Shown piece after piece: positions 1 through 6,982 of a stretch of 64,000 bases of DNA (position 1 is its first letter; each line of letters opens with the position of its first letter). Position numbers and translations under genes: made by a program. The stretch lies in the NCBI RefSeq assembly GCF_025399895.1, contig NZ_JAODUA010000005.1, positions 354,231 through 418,230 of the forward strand, read 5' to 3'. The notes beneath the pieces are model-generated. The model was not told the DNA's origin and searched no databases. It saw only the letters and a list, made by a program, of their open reading frames with translations. Origin of the DNA: Streptomyces sp. ASQP_92 (GTDB lineage Bacteria > Actinomycetota > Actinomycetes > Streptomycetales > Streptomycetaceae).

Positions 1-39
1 CCCCCCGGCGGCTGGAACGCCTTCTTCAAGGCGGCGTGA
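1..39 (+). CDS. 3' end of a truncated gene
   Basis: Frame 1 is open from the first base and ends in TGA at 37-39, giving a 12-residue C-terminal peptide rich in Gly, Phe and Ala. Codon use suits a GC-rich actinomycete (third positions mostly G or C). The stop falls 24 bases before the end of the convergent PAP2 gene. Too little remains to assign a family; it could be chance. Confidence 0.35.
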   Translation, partial: PPGGWNAFFKAA

Positions 40-63
40 GTCCCTGGGGAGTTCAGGCCGCCT

Positions 64-729
64 TCATGGTCGGCGCGCCGCTGTCGGCTCCGCGCGCAGC
101 GGCCGTACGCGAGGCTCCGTGACCCGGGCGGCGAGGCAGAGCCAGAACGCGGCGAACAGCCAGCCGCCCAGTACGTCGCTGGCCCAGTGCACCCCGAGGT
201 AGACCCGGGAGAGGCCGACCGCGACCGCCCAGAGCAGCAGCAGGGCGACCGTGAAGCGGACGGCCGAGACGCGGGAGCGGATCAGCACCGCCCAGACGAG
301 CAGTCCCGCGGTGAGCGCGCTCGTGGTGGTGTGCCCGGACGGGAAGGAGTGGCCCGAGGCCGTGGTCGCCCAGTCGTAGGCGGCCGGGCGCGGGCGGGCG
401 ACGGCCGCCATCAGGCCGTACCGGACCGCCTGTCCGAGGATGAGTACCGCGAGCGCACCGGCCGCGGCGCCCCGGCGCTCTCTGCCGTCACGGCCCGCGA
501 TCAGGCCCGCGACGACCGCCAGGAGATAGGGCACGAGCCCCGTGCCGGTGGCCGTCACGGCCAGGGCGGTGGCCACCGCGACCGGCGGGCGGCGATCGAG
601 CGGCCAGCGGTGCAGGGTCCGGTCGCCGGGCAGCGGAGCCCCGTGCCGGACCGCGACGACCACCGTGAGCAGCGCGAAAAGGAACAGCAGCACGCCCGCC
701 GCCGTGCCCGTGCGCCGGCCCGGCGTCAT
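64..729 (-). CDS. PAP2-superfamily membrane phosphatase
   Basis: A 221-residue integral membrane protein of the PAP2 (type 2 phosphatidic acid phosphatase) family, which removes phosphate from lipid phosphates such as undecaprenyl pyrophosphate or phosphatidate at the outer membrane face. The three family motifs are visible in order: an Arg-Pro motif (ARPRPAAYD), the SFPSGH motif and SRVYLGVHWASD with the catalytic His. About six hydrophobic segments surround them. The frame is open further upstream, but the ATG at 729 precedes the first membrane helix. DedA lies 64 bp upstream on the same strand, so the two are probably co-transcribed; both act on membrane lipids. The exact substrate cannot be told. 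Confidence 0.85.
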   Translation of the reverse strand: MTPGRRTGTAAGVLLFLFALLTVVVAVRHGAPLPGDRTLHRWPLDRRPPVAVATALAVTATGTGLVPYLLAVVAGLIAGRDGRERRGAAAGALAVLILGQAVRYGLMAAVARPRPAAYDWATTASGHSFPSGHTTTSALTAGLLVWAVLIRSRVSAVRFTVALLLLWAVAVGLSRVYLGVHWASDVLGGWLFAAFWLCLAARVTEPRVRPLRAEPTAARRP

Positions 730-793
730 CGAGCGGTCACCGGCCGCCGCCGGCCGTGGCCGGGCCGCCGCGCGGACTCCCCGCCGCAGGGCA

Positions 794-1468
794 TCAACCG
801 GCGTCCTCGGAGGCCGTACGCGAGCGGCGGGCGCGCAGGATCTCCAGGGCGACCGGGGTGAGGGAGACGGCCACGACGAGGGCCACGAGCGGCAGCAGAT
901 AGCGGTCGATGTTCGGTACGGACGAGCCGAGCCCGTAGCCGGCGAGGACCAGCGCGCAGGTCCACACGAGCCCGCCGATGACCTGCCAGAGGGCGAAGAC
1001 CCGGGCCGGTACGCCGAGCACGCCCGCGAGCGGGTTGAGTACCGTGCGGACGATCGGCACGAAGCGCGCCAGCACGATCGCCTTCGCGTGCCCGTACTTG
1101 GCCAGCAACTCCTCGGCGCGGTCCGCGCCCTCATGGAGCTTGCGGGACGTGCTGCGGGCCAGCAGGGCGCGGCCGCCCCGGCGCCCGATCCAGTAGCCCA
1201 CCTGCGCCCCGAGCAGCGCGCCGGCCACGGAGCAGACGAGCACCTGCGGCAGCGAGAGCGACACCGGCCCGTTTCCGCCGGGCACGCACAGCAGGCCCGC
1301 GGTGAAGAGCAGAGAGTCGCCGGGGAGGAAGCAGCCGATCAGGAGACCCGTCTCGGCGAAGAGCACCACGGCGATGCCCAGGGCGCCGAACGCGGACAGC
1401 AGCGATCCGGCGTCGAGGACGTTCACGGCCTGTGGGGCCGAGGCTGCGAACAGGGTTGCGACAGCCAT
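794..1468 (-). CDS. DedA-family membrane protein
   Basis: A 224-residue DedA/SNARE-associated family protein; members act as lipid scramblases or flippases, some recycling undecaprenyl phosphate. Visible signatures are the re-entrant FLPGDSLLF segment near residue 50, the basic GRRGGR loop and the RFVPIVRT motif (R-x-x-P-x-x-R). I chose the ATG at 1468 because GGGAGGG lies about 9 bases before it; an in-frame ATG at 1486 would add six residues. It is divergent from the BlaI gene, and the palindromic operator in the shared spacer could influence both promoters. Pairing with a PAP2 phosphatase supports a role in lipid-carrier recycling, by inference. Confidence 0.87.
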   Translation of the reverse strand: MAVATLFAASAPQAVNVLDAGSLLSAFGALGIAVVLFAETGLLIGCFLPGDSLLFTAGLLCVPGGNGPVSLSLPQVLVCSVAGALLGAQVGYWIGRRGGRALLARSTSRKLHEGADRAEELLAKYGHAKAIVLARFVPIVRTVLNPLAGVLGVPARVFALWQVIGGLVWTCALVLAGYGLGSSVPNIDRYLLPLVALVVAVSLTPVALEILRARRSRTASEDAG

Positions 1469-1552
1469 GTCAGTGGGCCCTCCCATAATGGTGGTCGGGC
1501 CGCTCGTCCACGGGGGACGCGCACGGCCCGGCTGATGACAGTGATGCGGACG

Positions 1553-1570
1553 GTCTACAGCACTGTAGAC
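1553..1570. promoter_or_regulatory. BlaI/MecI-type palindromic operator
   Basis: GTCTACAG-CA-CTGTAGAC is a perfect palindrome with 8-base arms and a 2-base centre, 24 bp upstream of the BlaI-family ATG. The TACA...TGTA core is the known operator form of BlaI/MecI/CopY repressors. It sits between the divergent DedA and BlaI genes, so autoregulation of the blaI-M56 operon is the simplest reading. Confidence 0.8.
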
Positions 1571-1593
1571 GAGTGACGCGGGAGGAGTGTTCC

Positions 1594-2049
1594 ATGACTG
1601 CCACGCCAGGCGCCGGGCACCGGGACGCGCGACGCCCCGCGGGCGAACTGGAGGCCGGGGTCCTCGCCGCGCTCTGGGCCGCCGACGCTCCGCTCACCCC
1701 CGGCGAGGTCCAGGCCGAACTCGGCGGAAGCCTGGCCCGCACCACCGTGACCACCATCCTGACCCGCCTGCACGACAAGGGTGCGGTCACCCGTCGGCGT
1801 GTCGGGCGCGGGTACGCGTACACCCCCACGGAGGACGCGCCGGGGCTCACGGCCCGCCGCATGCACACCGAACTGGCCAAGGAGGAGGACCGCTCCACGG
1901 TCCTCGCCCGCTTCGTCTCCCAGCTCACCGACGAGGACGAGCAACTGCTGCGCTCGCTCCTGGGGGAGGCCGGGGGTGATGGGCTCCCGGGTCTTGAGGG
2001 GTCCGGAGTCGATGGACATCCGGAGGGGGCCGGGGGCGACGGGCGATGA
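1594..2049 (+). CDS. BlaI/MecI/CopY-family transcriptional repressor
   Basis: A 151-residue winged-helix repressor. Residues about 12-85 hold the family domain, with the recognition-helix region ARTTVTTILTRLHDKG and the wing VTRRRVGRGYAYTP. Family members bind TACAnnTGTA palindromes as dimers and are inactivated by cleavage after a partner membrane protease senses a cell-wall signal. The start at 1594 is preceded by GGGAGGAG 7 bases upstream; a GTG at 1573 is less likely. The stop overlaps the ATG of the M56 protease (ATGA). The C-terminal 35 residues are Gly-rich and probably disordered. The target may be cell-wall stress rather than beta-lactams, since no beta-lactamase lies beside it. Confidence 0.9.
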   Translation: MTATPGAGHRDARRPAGELEAGVLAALWAADAPLTPGEVQAELGGSLARTTVTTILTRLHDKGAVTRRRVGRGYAYTPTEDAPGLTARRMHTELAKEEDRSTVLARFVSQLTDEDEQLLRSLLGEAGGDGLPGLEGSGVDGHPEGAGGDGR

Positions 2050-2987
2050 TCTTCTCGGTGTGGGTCCCGCTTCTCGTGCCGTTCCTCGCCGTCCCCATGG
2101 CGCGCAGGCTCGCCGAGGTGCTGCCGCCCCGCGCCGCCGCCTGGCTGCTCGCCACCGCCGCCATCGGGCTCGCCGCCTGCTCGACCGCCGCGCTGGGTCT
2201 CCTCGCGCTGGCCGGAGCGCTCCGGCTGCCTTTCTTCGCCTCCCTCGAACACCTGGTGGCGCCCCTCGACGCGCTGCCGGCGTGGCTCTCCTATCCGGCC
2301 GCGGGCCTCGCCGCCGGGGTCGTCGCCGTCTCGGGCGTCGCCCTGATCGGTTCCGCCCGCCGCCAGCTGGCCGAACTGCGCACCGCGCACGGCCGGTTGA
2401 GCCCCGGGGCGGGTGAGCTCGCCGTGCTGCGCGACCCCGACCCCGACGCGTACGCGCTGCCCGGCCGCCCGGGCAGGATCGTCGTCACCACCGGGATGCT
2501 GCGCGCGCTCGGGCCCGACGAGCGTGAGGCCCTTTTCGCCCATGAGCGCGCCCATCTCCGGGGCCGTCACCACCTGTTCCTGGCCGCCGCCGAACTCGCG
2601 GCCCACTGCCACCCCTCGCTCCGGGCACTTCGAGCGCCCCTCACCTTCGCCCTGGAGCGGTCCGCCGACGAGTACGCCGCCGAGGCCGTGGGCGACCGCA
2701 AGCTGGCCGCGCGCGCGATCGGCCGGGCCGCGCTCGCCTCCCACGCCGTCGCGCCCGGCGCGGCCCGGCCCCGCGCGGTGCTCGCCGCGGCCGCGGGACC
2801 GGTGCCGCGCAGGGTCGCGGCCCTGCTCGACCGCGACGCCGCGGCGCGACTTCCCCGCTCGCGCGGCGCCCGGCTCATAGCGGCCCTCCTGCTCGGCTGC
2901 CTGTGTGCGTCGGCCGTCACGGCGATCGACGCGGCGGCGGACCTGCACGGCGGCATCGAGACGGCTCAGGGCGAGACCACGCGCTGA
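2046..2987 (+). CDS. M56-family (BlaR1-like) membrane metalloprotease
   Basis: A 313-residue membrane protease, partner of the upstream BlaI repressor and translationally coupled to it by ATGA. The zinc motif HExxH is at residues 166-170 (HERAH), with a downstream ERSADEYAAE segment that supplies the third ligand. Hydrophobic segments lie near residues 5-22, 33-57, 82-102 and 278-298. Unlike BlaR1 it has no extracellular penicillin-binding sensor domain; the C terminus ends shortly after the last helix, as in the short actinobacterial M56 proteins. Family knowledge suggests it cleaves or triggers loss of the repressor; the signal is unknown. Confidence 0.88.
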   Translation: MIFSVWVPLLVPFLAVPMARRLAEVLPPRAAAWLLATAAIGLAACSTAALGLLALAGALRLPFFASLEHLVAPLDALPAWLSYPAAGLAAGVVAVSGVALIGSARRQLAELRTAHGRLSPGAGELAVLRDPDPDAYALPGRPGRIVVTTGMLRALGPDEREALFAHERAHLRGRHHLFLAAAELAAHCHPSLRALRAPLTFALERSADEYAAEAVGDRKLAARAIGRAALASHAVAPGAARPRAVLAAAAGPVPRRVAALLDRDAAARLPRSRGARLIAALLLGCLCASAVTAIDAAADLHGGIETAQGETTR

Positions 2988-3093
2988 CCGGCCGCGATGC
3001 GCAGCGCAGACCGCCGACGGGGGAGGGGCGGGCCGATGCGGACGGCGCGTGGGGGCGTCCAGCGGTACCGGGCGCCGACGGGCGATCGTGACC

Positions 3094-3140
3094 CGGCGTC
3101 GGCGTCGGCATCGGCGTCGGCATCGGCGTTGGCGTCGGCG
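3094..3140. repeat. Degenerate GGCRTC hexanucleotide tandem repeat
   Basis: About eight consecutive copies of a GGCRTC unit (one copy GGCGTT) in the 250-bp spacer between the M56 protease and DoxX genes. No gene covers it. It may be a slippage tract; I see no other function. Confidence 0.7.
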
Positions 3141-3238
3141 GCCCGTGACCCGTACGGCCCAGTAACGCTGCGGGTCGGAGCCGGGAGGCCCCGAGAGTGG
3201 AGGACGAGCCCATCGCCGCACGCCTCCCGGGAGACGCC

Positions 3239-3769
3239 ATGACCTGCCTCAACCGACGCGACCTCGGACTGCTCGTGCTGCGGGCCGGCACCGGCGCGGT
3301 CCTGATGGCGCACGGCGCCCAGAAGCTCTTCGGCTGCTTCGGCGGGGGCGGCCTGGACGGCACCGCCGCCGCCATGGAGCACATGGGCTTCAAGCCCGGC
3401 AAGCAGAGCGCGATCGCCGCCGGGCTCGGCGAGATGGGCGGCGGCGCACTGCTGACCCTGGGCCTTGCGACCCCGGCCGCCGGAGCGGCGGCGGCCGGCG
3501 CCATGGCGGGCGCGGTCTCCGTACACGCCCCGGCCGGCTTCTTCGCCCAGGGCGGCGGCTTCGAGTACCCGGCGTTCCTCGGCTTCACCGCCGCCGCCAT
3601 CGGCCTCGCGGGCGCCGGGCGCTACTCCCTCGACCACGCCACGGACCACCTCCTCGACCAGCCCTGGACCGTCGCCGTCGCCTTCCTCACCAGCGCCGCG
3701 GCGGCCGCGGTCGTGGTCGGCCGCCGAGCCAAGGAGCAGGACCGCGACAAGAGCGAAAGCTTCGACTGA
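3239..3769 (+). CDS. DoxX-family membrane protein
   Basis: A 176-residue DoxX-family protein with four hydrophobic segments. The family hallmark LRAGTGAVLMAHGAQKLFG follows the N terminus, and a Gly-rich loop FGGGGLDGT comes next. DoxX proteins are small quinone- or thiol-linked membrane proteins; in mycobacteria one forms a redox complex with SodA and SseA, but no such partner is here. The ATG at 3239 starts just before the conserved region; an in-frame start at 3197 would add an unconserved 14-residue tail. The charged C terminus (AKEQDRDKSESFD) is cytoplasmic. Function is inferred from family only. Confidence 0.85.
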   Translation: MTCLNRRDLGLLVLRAGTGAVLMAHGAQKLFGCFGGGGLDGTAAAMEHMGFKPGKQSAIAAGLGEMGGGALLTLGLATPAAGAAAAGAMAGAVSVHAPAGFFAQGGGFEYPAFLGFTAAAIGLAGAGRYSLDHATDHLLDQPWTVAVAFLTSAAAAAVVVGRRAKEQDRDKSESFD

Positions 3770-3962
3770 CCGCGGGGCGCGGGTGGTTGGGGTGCCGGCT
3801 CCTTCCTCCAGGGGGCTGCGGTATCCGGCCCCGTCGTCCTCGCCCGGGCGATCCTGAAGCCGTTCGGAGCCGACGGGGGTTGGGGGCGTTCGGCGAGGGC
3901 ATACGGGCCGCAGGTCGAGGAGACCGCCGGTCCGGGTGAGGGCGGCGGCAGAGGAAAGGCGA

Positions 3963-4568
3963 GTGAGGGTGGGCGAGTTGGCGACGGCGGAGTCGGAACG
4001 TGGGCCGCGGCCGGAAGGCCAGGGCGAGGTCGGCACGCCGCCGCTGCGCCCCGGTGGCTACGATCCGGCGGACTACGCCGAGTATGTGGCCTCCTCGGCC
4101 GAGGAGGCGGGGGTGTCGCCCCTGCTGGTGATGACCGTGCTGCACAACGAGGCGTACAAACCGCACCACCCTCTCCTGGAACGGCTGTGGCAGTGGTGGA
4201 AGCCGGGGGCGTCGTTCGGGGTGGCCAACATGCACCGGGCGACGTTCGAGCAGGTCCGGCGCAAGCACGGCCTGTCGCAGCGGTGGCGGGACCTTCGTGA
4301 CGACCCCGCGTTCGCCATCCGGGCCGCCGCCCTGCACTTGAAGGACCTGGACCAAAGCCTCCCCGGGCGTCATGCGCGCCGCTACACCCGCGACGAACTG
4401 CTCGCCCTGGGCTACAACGCGGGCGAACGCAACATGCGGGCCTTCGCCCGGGGGGTTCCGCCGGGCCCGATGGCCCGTTCGTACCTGCGCCGCTTCCGCG
4501 CCTACCGGGGCCGCGCCGCCGCGGCACTCGAGGCCGGGGGCCGACCGCATGACGCGGCCGCGCGGTGA
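3963..4568 (+). CDS. Lysozyme-like / SLT-fold protein without signal peptide
   Basis: A 201-residue protein with the layout of a soluble lytic transglycosylase fold: a Glu in TVLHNEAY (candidate catalytic acid), a SFGVANMHRATFE segment resembling the SxGxxQ-x-TA motif, and LALGYNAG matching the YNAG motif. Such enzymes cleave the glycan strand of peptidoglycan. GAGGAAAGG just before the GTG at 3963 supports this start; GTG at 3936 or 3969 is possible. No start gives a signal peptide or membrane helix, unusual for a wall enzyme, so it may be exported otherwise, act inside the cell, or be inactive. The gene is flanked by DoxX and panD with no operon partner. Confidence 0.7.
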   Translation: MRVGELATAESERGPRPEGQGEVGTPPLRPGGYDPADYAEYVASSAEEAGVSPLLVMTVLHNEAYKPHHPLLERLWQWWKPGASFGVANMHRATFEQVRRKHGLSQRWRDLRDDPAFAIRAAALHLKDLDQSLPGRHARRYTRDELLALGYNAGERNMRAFARGVPPGPMARSYLRRFRAYRGRAAAALEAGGRPHDAAAR

Positions 4569-5031
4569 AAGCGACGCGTGTGTCGCGCGGTGAAAGCCCG
4601 TGTGTGCTCGGCCGTGCTCGGTCCCGCTCGTCCCCGAGACGGCCGCGGTTGCGGCGAACCGAGCCCCAGGCACAGTCGACTGCGCGGTCCGGCGGTCGTC
4701 ATCAGGCCCCGCCCACCACGCCTCTCGGCTCGGCCGGGGCGGACGGCCGCCCGCCCACGTGCCGTGGGGCCGGTCACAGTGGCGGTGGCCACGCCCTGCT
4801 GACGACAGGCGTTGCGTAGGCTTGCCCCGTCGTCGCGGTGGGCCGGGGGGCGGGTGGGATCAGTCGCCTCCGATTCCGGTCGACGGCGTGTCGGACAGGT
4901 CCGTGCTCGGTCGGCGTCGGTCTTCGGAATCCCGGGGCCCGGTGACCGGGACCGCGGCTCGTTGTAAGGTAAGGAAACCGCACTTGACCTGCATAAACGC
5001 AGGCAGGGAGCATAGATCCGGGAGTGCCTCG
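4561..5031. other. Long non-coding spacer upstream of panD
   Basis: No convincing gene lies in these bases. CGCGGTGAAAGC occurs twice, at 4561-4572 and 4586-4597, the first overlapping the stop of the preceding gene. Nearer panD the sequence becomes less GC-rich (around 4960-5015, with TTGACC at 4984 and CATAGA at 5011), which probably holds the panD promoter, but the 21-base spacing is too long for a standard -35/-10 pair. Other reading frames here look like shadow frames. Confidence 0.4.
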
Positions 5032-5457
5032 ATGCTGCGCACCATGTTCAAGTCCAAGATCCACCGGGCCACCGTGACCCAGGCCGACCTGCACTACGTG
5101 GGCTCGGTCACGGTGGATGTCGAGCTCATGGAGGCGGCCGATCTGCTGCCCGGTGAGCTGGTCCACATCGTCGACATCGACAACGGCAACCGCCTGGAGA
5201 CGTACGTCATCGAGGGCGAGCGCGGCTCGGGGGTCATCGGCATCAACGGTGCCGCCGCCCACCTCGTGCACCCCGGCGATCTGGTGATCCTCATCAGCTA
5301 CGCCCAGATCGACGACGCCGAGGCCCGGGCTTTCAAGCCCAGCGTGGTGCACGTGGACGGGGAGAACCGGATCGTCGAGCTCGGCACCGACGCCTCGGCG
5401 CCGGTCCCCGGCACCGACCAGCTCCGCAGCCCGCAGGCCAGGATTCCCGCCCCGTAG
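5032..5457 (+). CDS. panD: Aspartate 1-decarboxylase
   Basis: A 141-residue PanD. It decarboxylates L-aspartate to beta-alanine for pantothenate and coenzyme A. The proenzyme self-cleaves between Gly24 and Ser25, visible in HYVGSVTVD, to make the pyruvoyl cofactor. Also visible are the Lys9/His11/Arg12 region (KSKIHRATVTQADL) and the Tyr in ISYAQIDD. Length fits the family (about 120-140). The ATG at 5032 starts directly before the conserved MFKSKIHRA; longer upstream starts would add unrelated residues. It heads a short operon with a GNAT protein 34 bp downstream and a racemase-like protein. Confidence 0.96.
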   Translation: MLRTMFKSKIHRATVTQADLHYVGSVTVDVELMEAADLLPGELVHIVDIDNGNRLETYVIEGERGSGVIGINGAAAHLVHPGDLVILISYAQIDDAEARAFKPSVVHVDGENRIVELGTDASAPVPGTDQLRSPQARIPAP

Positions 5458-5491
5458 CCCCCGCCCGGCCGCCGGAAAGGACCCCCGCACC

Positions 5492-5857
5492 ATGGCCGAG
5501 ATCCGGGACGACCGCGCCCAGGGGCTGCTCACCGCCTCCGAGGGCGGCCAAACGGTCGGCCGCATCGTCTACTTCACCCTGGACGGCTCCGGCGGCTCGG
5601 ACGCCCCCGACCGGGAGCCGTCCGCGCTGGTGGCCGTGCATACCGTGGTCGAGCCCGGCCACGAGGGGCAGGGCCTCGCCGGCGCCCTGGTGCGGGAGTT
5701 CTACGCCCTGGCCGCGCGCGAGGGCCGGTGGGTCGTGCCGCTCTGCCCGTACGCCGCCAAGTGGGCCGAACGGCATCCGGACGAGGCGCCCGCCGCGCCG
5801 ACGGCCGTGGTCGAGGCCGCGCGGGCCCGGCTCGCCGCGCGCCCGGAGCTGTGGTGA
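5492..5857 (+). CDS. Small GNAT N-acetyltransferase (YjdJ/NATD1-like)
   Basis: A 121-residue single-domain acetyltransferase-like protein. The acetyl-CoA pyrophosphate loop is visible as EPGHEGQGLAGALV near residues 52-66, followed by a helix and the conserved short motif VVPLCPYAAKWAERHP typical of the compact YjdJ-like GNAT group. The acceptor is unknown. It follows panD by 34 bp and its TGA overlaps the GTG of the next gene (GTGA), so the three are probably one transcript. In some bacteria panD maturation needs a GNAT protein (PanM/PanZ), but the assignment of this protein to that role is only a guess from position. Confidence 0.85.
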   Translation: MAEIRDDRAQGLLTASEGGQTVGRIVYFTLDGSGGSDAPDREPSALVAVHTVVEPGHEGQGLAGALVREFYALAAREGRWVVPLCPYAAKWAERHPDEAPAAPTAVVEAARARLAARPELW

Positions 5858-6537
5858 CCGTACTCGCGCTCCTGCACACCTCGCCCGTCCACGTCCCGGT
5901 CTTCGACGCCCTGCGCGACCAGGACGCCCCGGGCCTCGAACTGCGCCATCTCGTGGACGAGCAACTGCTCGCCCGGGCACGGGAGTTGGGGCCTGATGTC
6001 GTGTCCGAAGCCGTCGGGTCCGTGCTGGCCGAAGCGGTGGCCGAGGGCGCGGACGCGGTGCTGTGCACCTGCTCCACGATCGGCGCGGTCGCCGAGGCGG
6101 CCTCGGCGTCGCTCGGCGTTCCGGTGCTGCGGGTCGACCGGCCGATGGCCGCTGCGGCCGTGGCGCGGGGGCGGCGCATCGCCGTGGTGGCCGCCGTCGC
6201 CTCCACCCTGGAGCCGACGGCCGCGCTGATCCGCGAAGAGGCCGGCGACCGGCCCCTCGCCCTGCGCATGGTTCCGGCCGAGCACGCCTGGCCGTACTTC
6301 GAAGCGGGCGACACGGAGGCGTACTTGGCGGAGATCGCGCGGACCGTCGACGCGCTGACGGACGTCGACGTCGTCGTTCTGGCCCAGGCCTCGATGGCCC
6401 CCGCCGCCGAACGGACCACGCTCAAGGTTCCCGTCCTGGCCAGCCCCCGGCCCGGCCTTCGCGCGGCGGCAGCGGCGGTGGAAGCGGCGGTTGCGGGGGC
6501 GGCGGCAGCGTCGGCGGGCCGGACCCGGACGGGTTGA
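5854..6537 (+). CDS. Asp/Glu racemase-superfamily protein with one catalytic Cys missing
   Basis: A 227-residue protein of the aspartate/glutamate/hydantoin racemase fold. The N-half cysteine motif is present (VLCTCSTIG, Cys71 and Cys73), but the C-half position where two-base racemases have a second Cys reads VVLAQASMAPA, and the protein has no other cysteine. It may therefore act with a different mechanism, as single-Cys members such as arylmalonate decarboxylase do, or bind without racemising. The start is the GTG overlapping the GNAT stop. The C-terminal 40 residues are Ala-rich. Location after panD hints at an amino-acid or carboxylate substrate; no substrate can be named. Confidence 0.75.
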   Translation: MTVLALLHTSPVHVPVFDALRDQDAPGLELRHLVDEQLLARARELGPDVVSEAVGSVLAEAVAEGADAVLCTCSTIGAVAEAASASLGVPVLRVDRPMAAAAVARGRRIAVVAAVASTLEPTAALIREEAGDRPLALRMVPAEHAWPYFEAGDTEAYLAEIARTVDALTDVDVVVLAQASMAPAAERTTLKVPVLASPRPGLRAAAAAVEAAVAGAAAASAGRTRTG

Positions 6538-6598
6538 ACCGGCGGGCGCCGGGCACGTGCGCAGGTGAAGCTGAACTCGAACCTTGAGGAGGCCGACC

Positions 6599-6868
6599 AT
6601 GACCGTGCCGCACCCGGAGCCCACTCCGCCGTGGCCCACCCCGCTGCCCGACCCCGAACCGGGTCCCATCCCCGGCCCCGGCCCCGGCCCGGGCCCCGAT
6701 CCGGTGCCGCCGAGGCCCGGCCCCGGCCCCGACCCGCAGCCGCCGAGCCCCGGCCCCGACCCGCGGCCCCCGCAGCCGGGCCCGGACCCGGACCTGCCGG
6801 ACCCCGTGCCGCAGCCGCCGGGCCCCGACCCCGTACCGGGCCCGCCGCAGCCCGAACCGGCGGGCTGA
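6599..6868 (+). CDS. Pro/Gly/Asp repeat small protein
   Basis: An 89-residue protein made almost wholly of PGPDP, PGPGP and PQP-type repeats, preceded by a short N terminus MTVPHPEPTPPWP. GAGGAGG lies 8 bases before the ATG, a good ribosome site, and codon use is consistent with translation. It has no signal peptide, no membrane segment and no cysteine. The repeats resemble disordered linkers. A low-complexity GC tract can yield such frames by chance, so expression is not certain. It follows the racemase-like gene by 61 bp on the same strand. Confidence 0.55.
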   Translation: MTVPHPEPTPPWPTPLPDPEPGPIPGPGPGPGPDPVPPRPGPGPDPQPPSPGPDPRPPQPGPDPDLPDPVPQPPGPDPVPGPPQPEPAG

Positions 6869-6879
6869 GGAGGAACCCC

Positions 6880-6942
6880 GCCGAGCCCCCCTCCCTGGCC
6901 CACGGACCCCGTACCAGCAGCCTGATGGGGACGGGGCTCGGC
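6880..6942. terminator. Candidate bidirectional hairpin
   Basis: GCCGAGCCCC at 6880-6889 pairs perfectly with GGGGCTCGGC at 6933-6942, but the loop is 43 bases. It lies between convergent genes, so it may stop both; the long loop makes this weak. Confidence 0.4.
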
Positions 6943-6982
6943 GACGGGGGCCGGGGGCGGGACGGGCCGCGGGCGCCGCCCG

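Noticed and set aside
4984..5016. TTGACC ... CATAGA as a panD promoter
   Set aside because: The spacing of 21 bases is too long for a standard promoter, so I do not annotate it as one.
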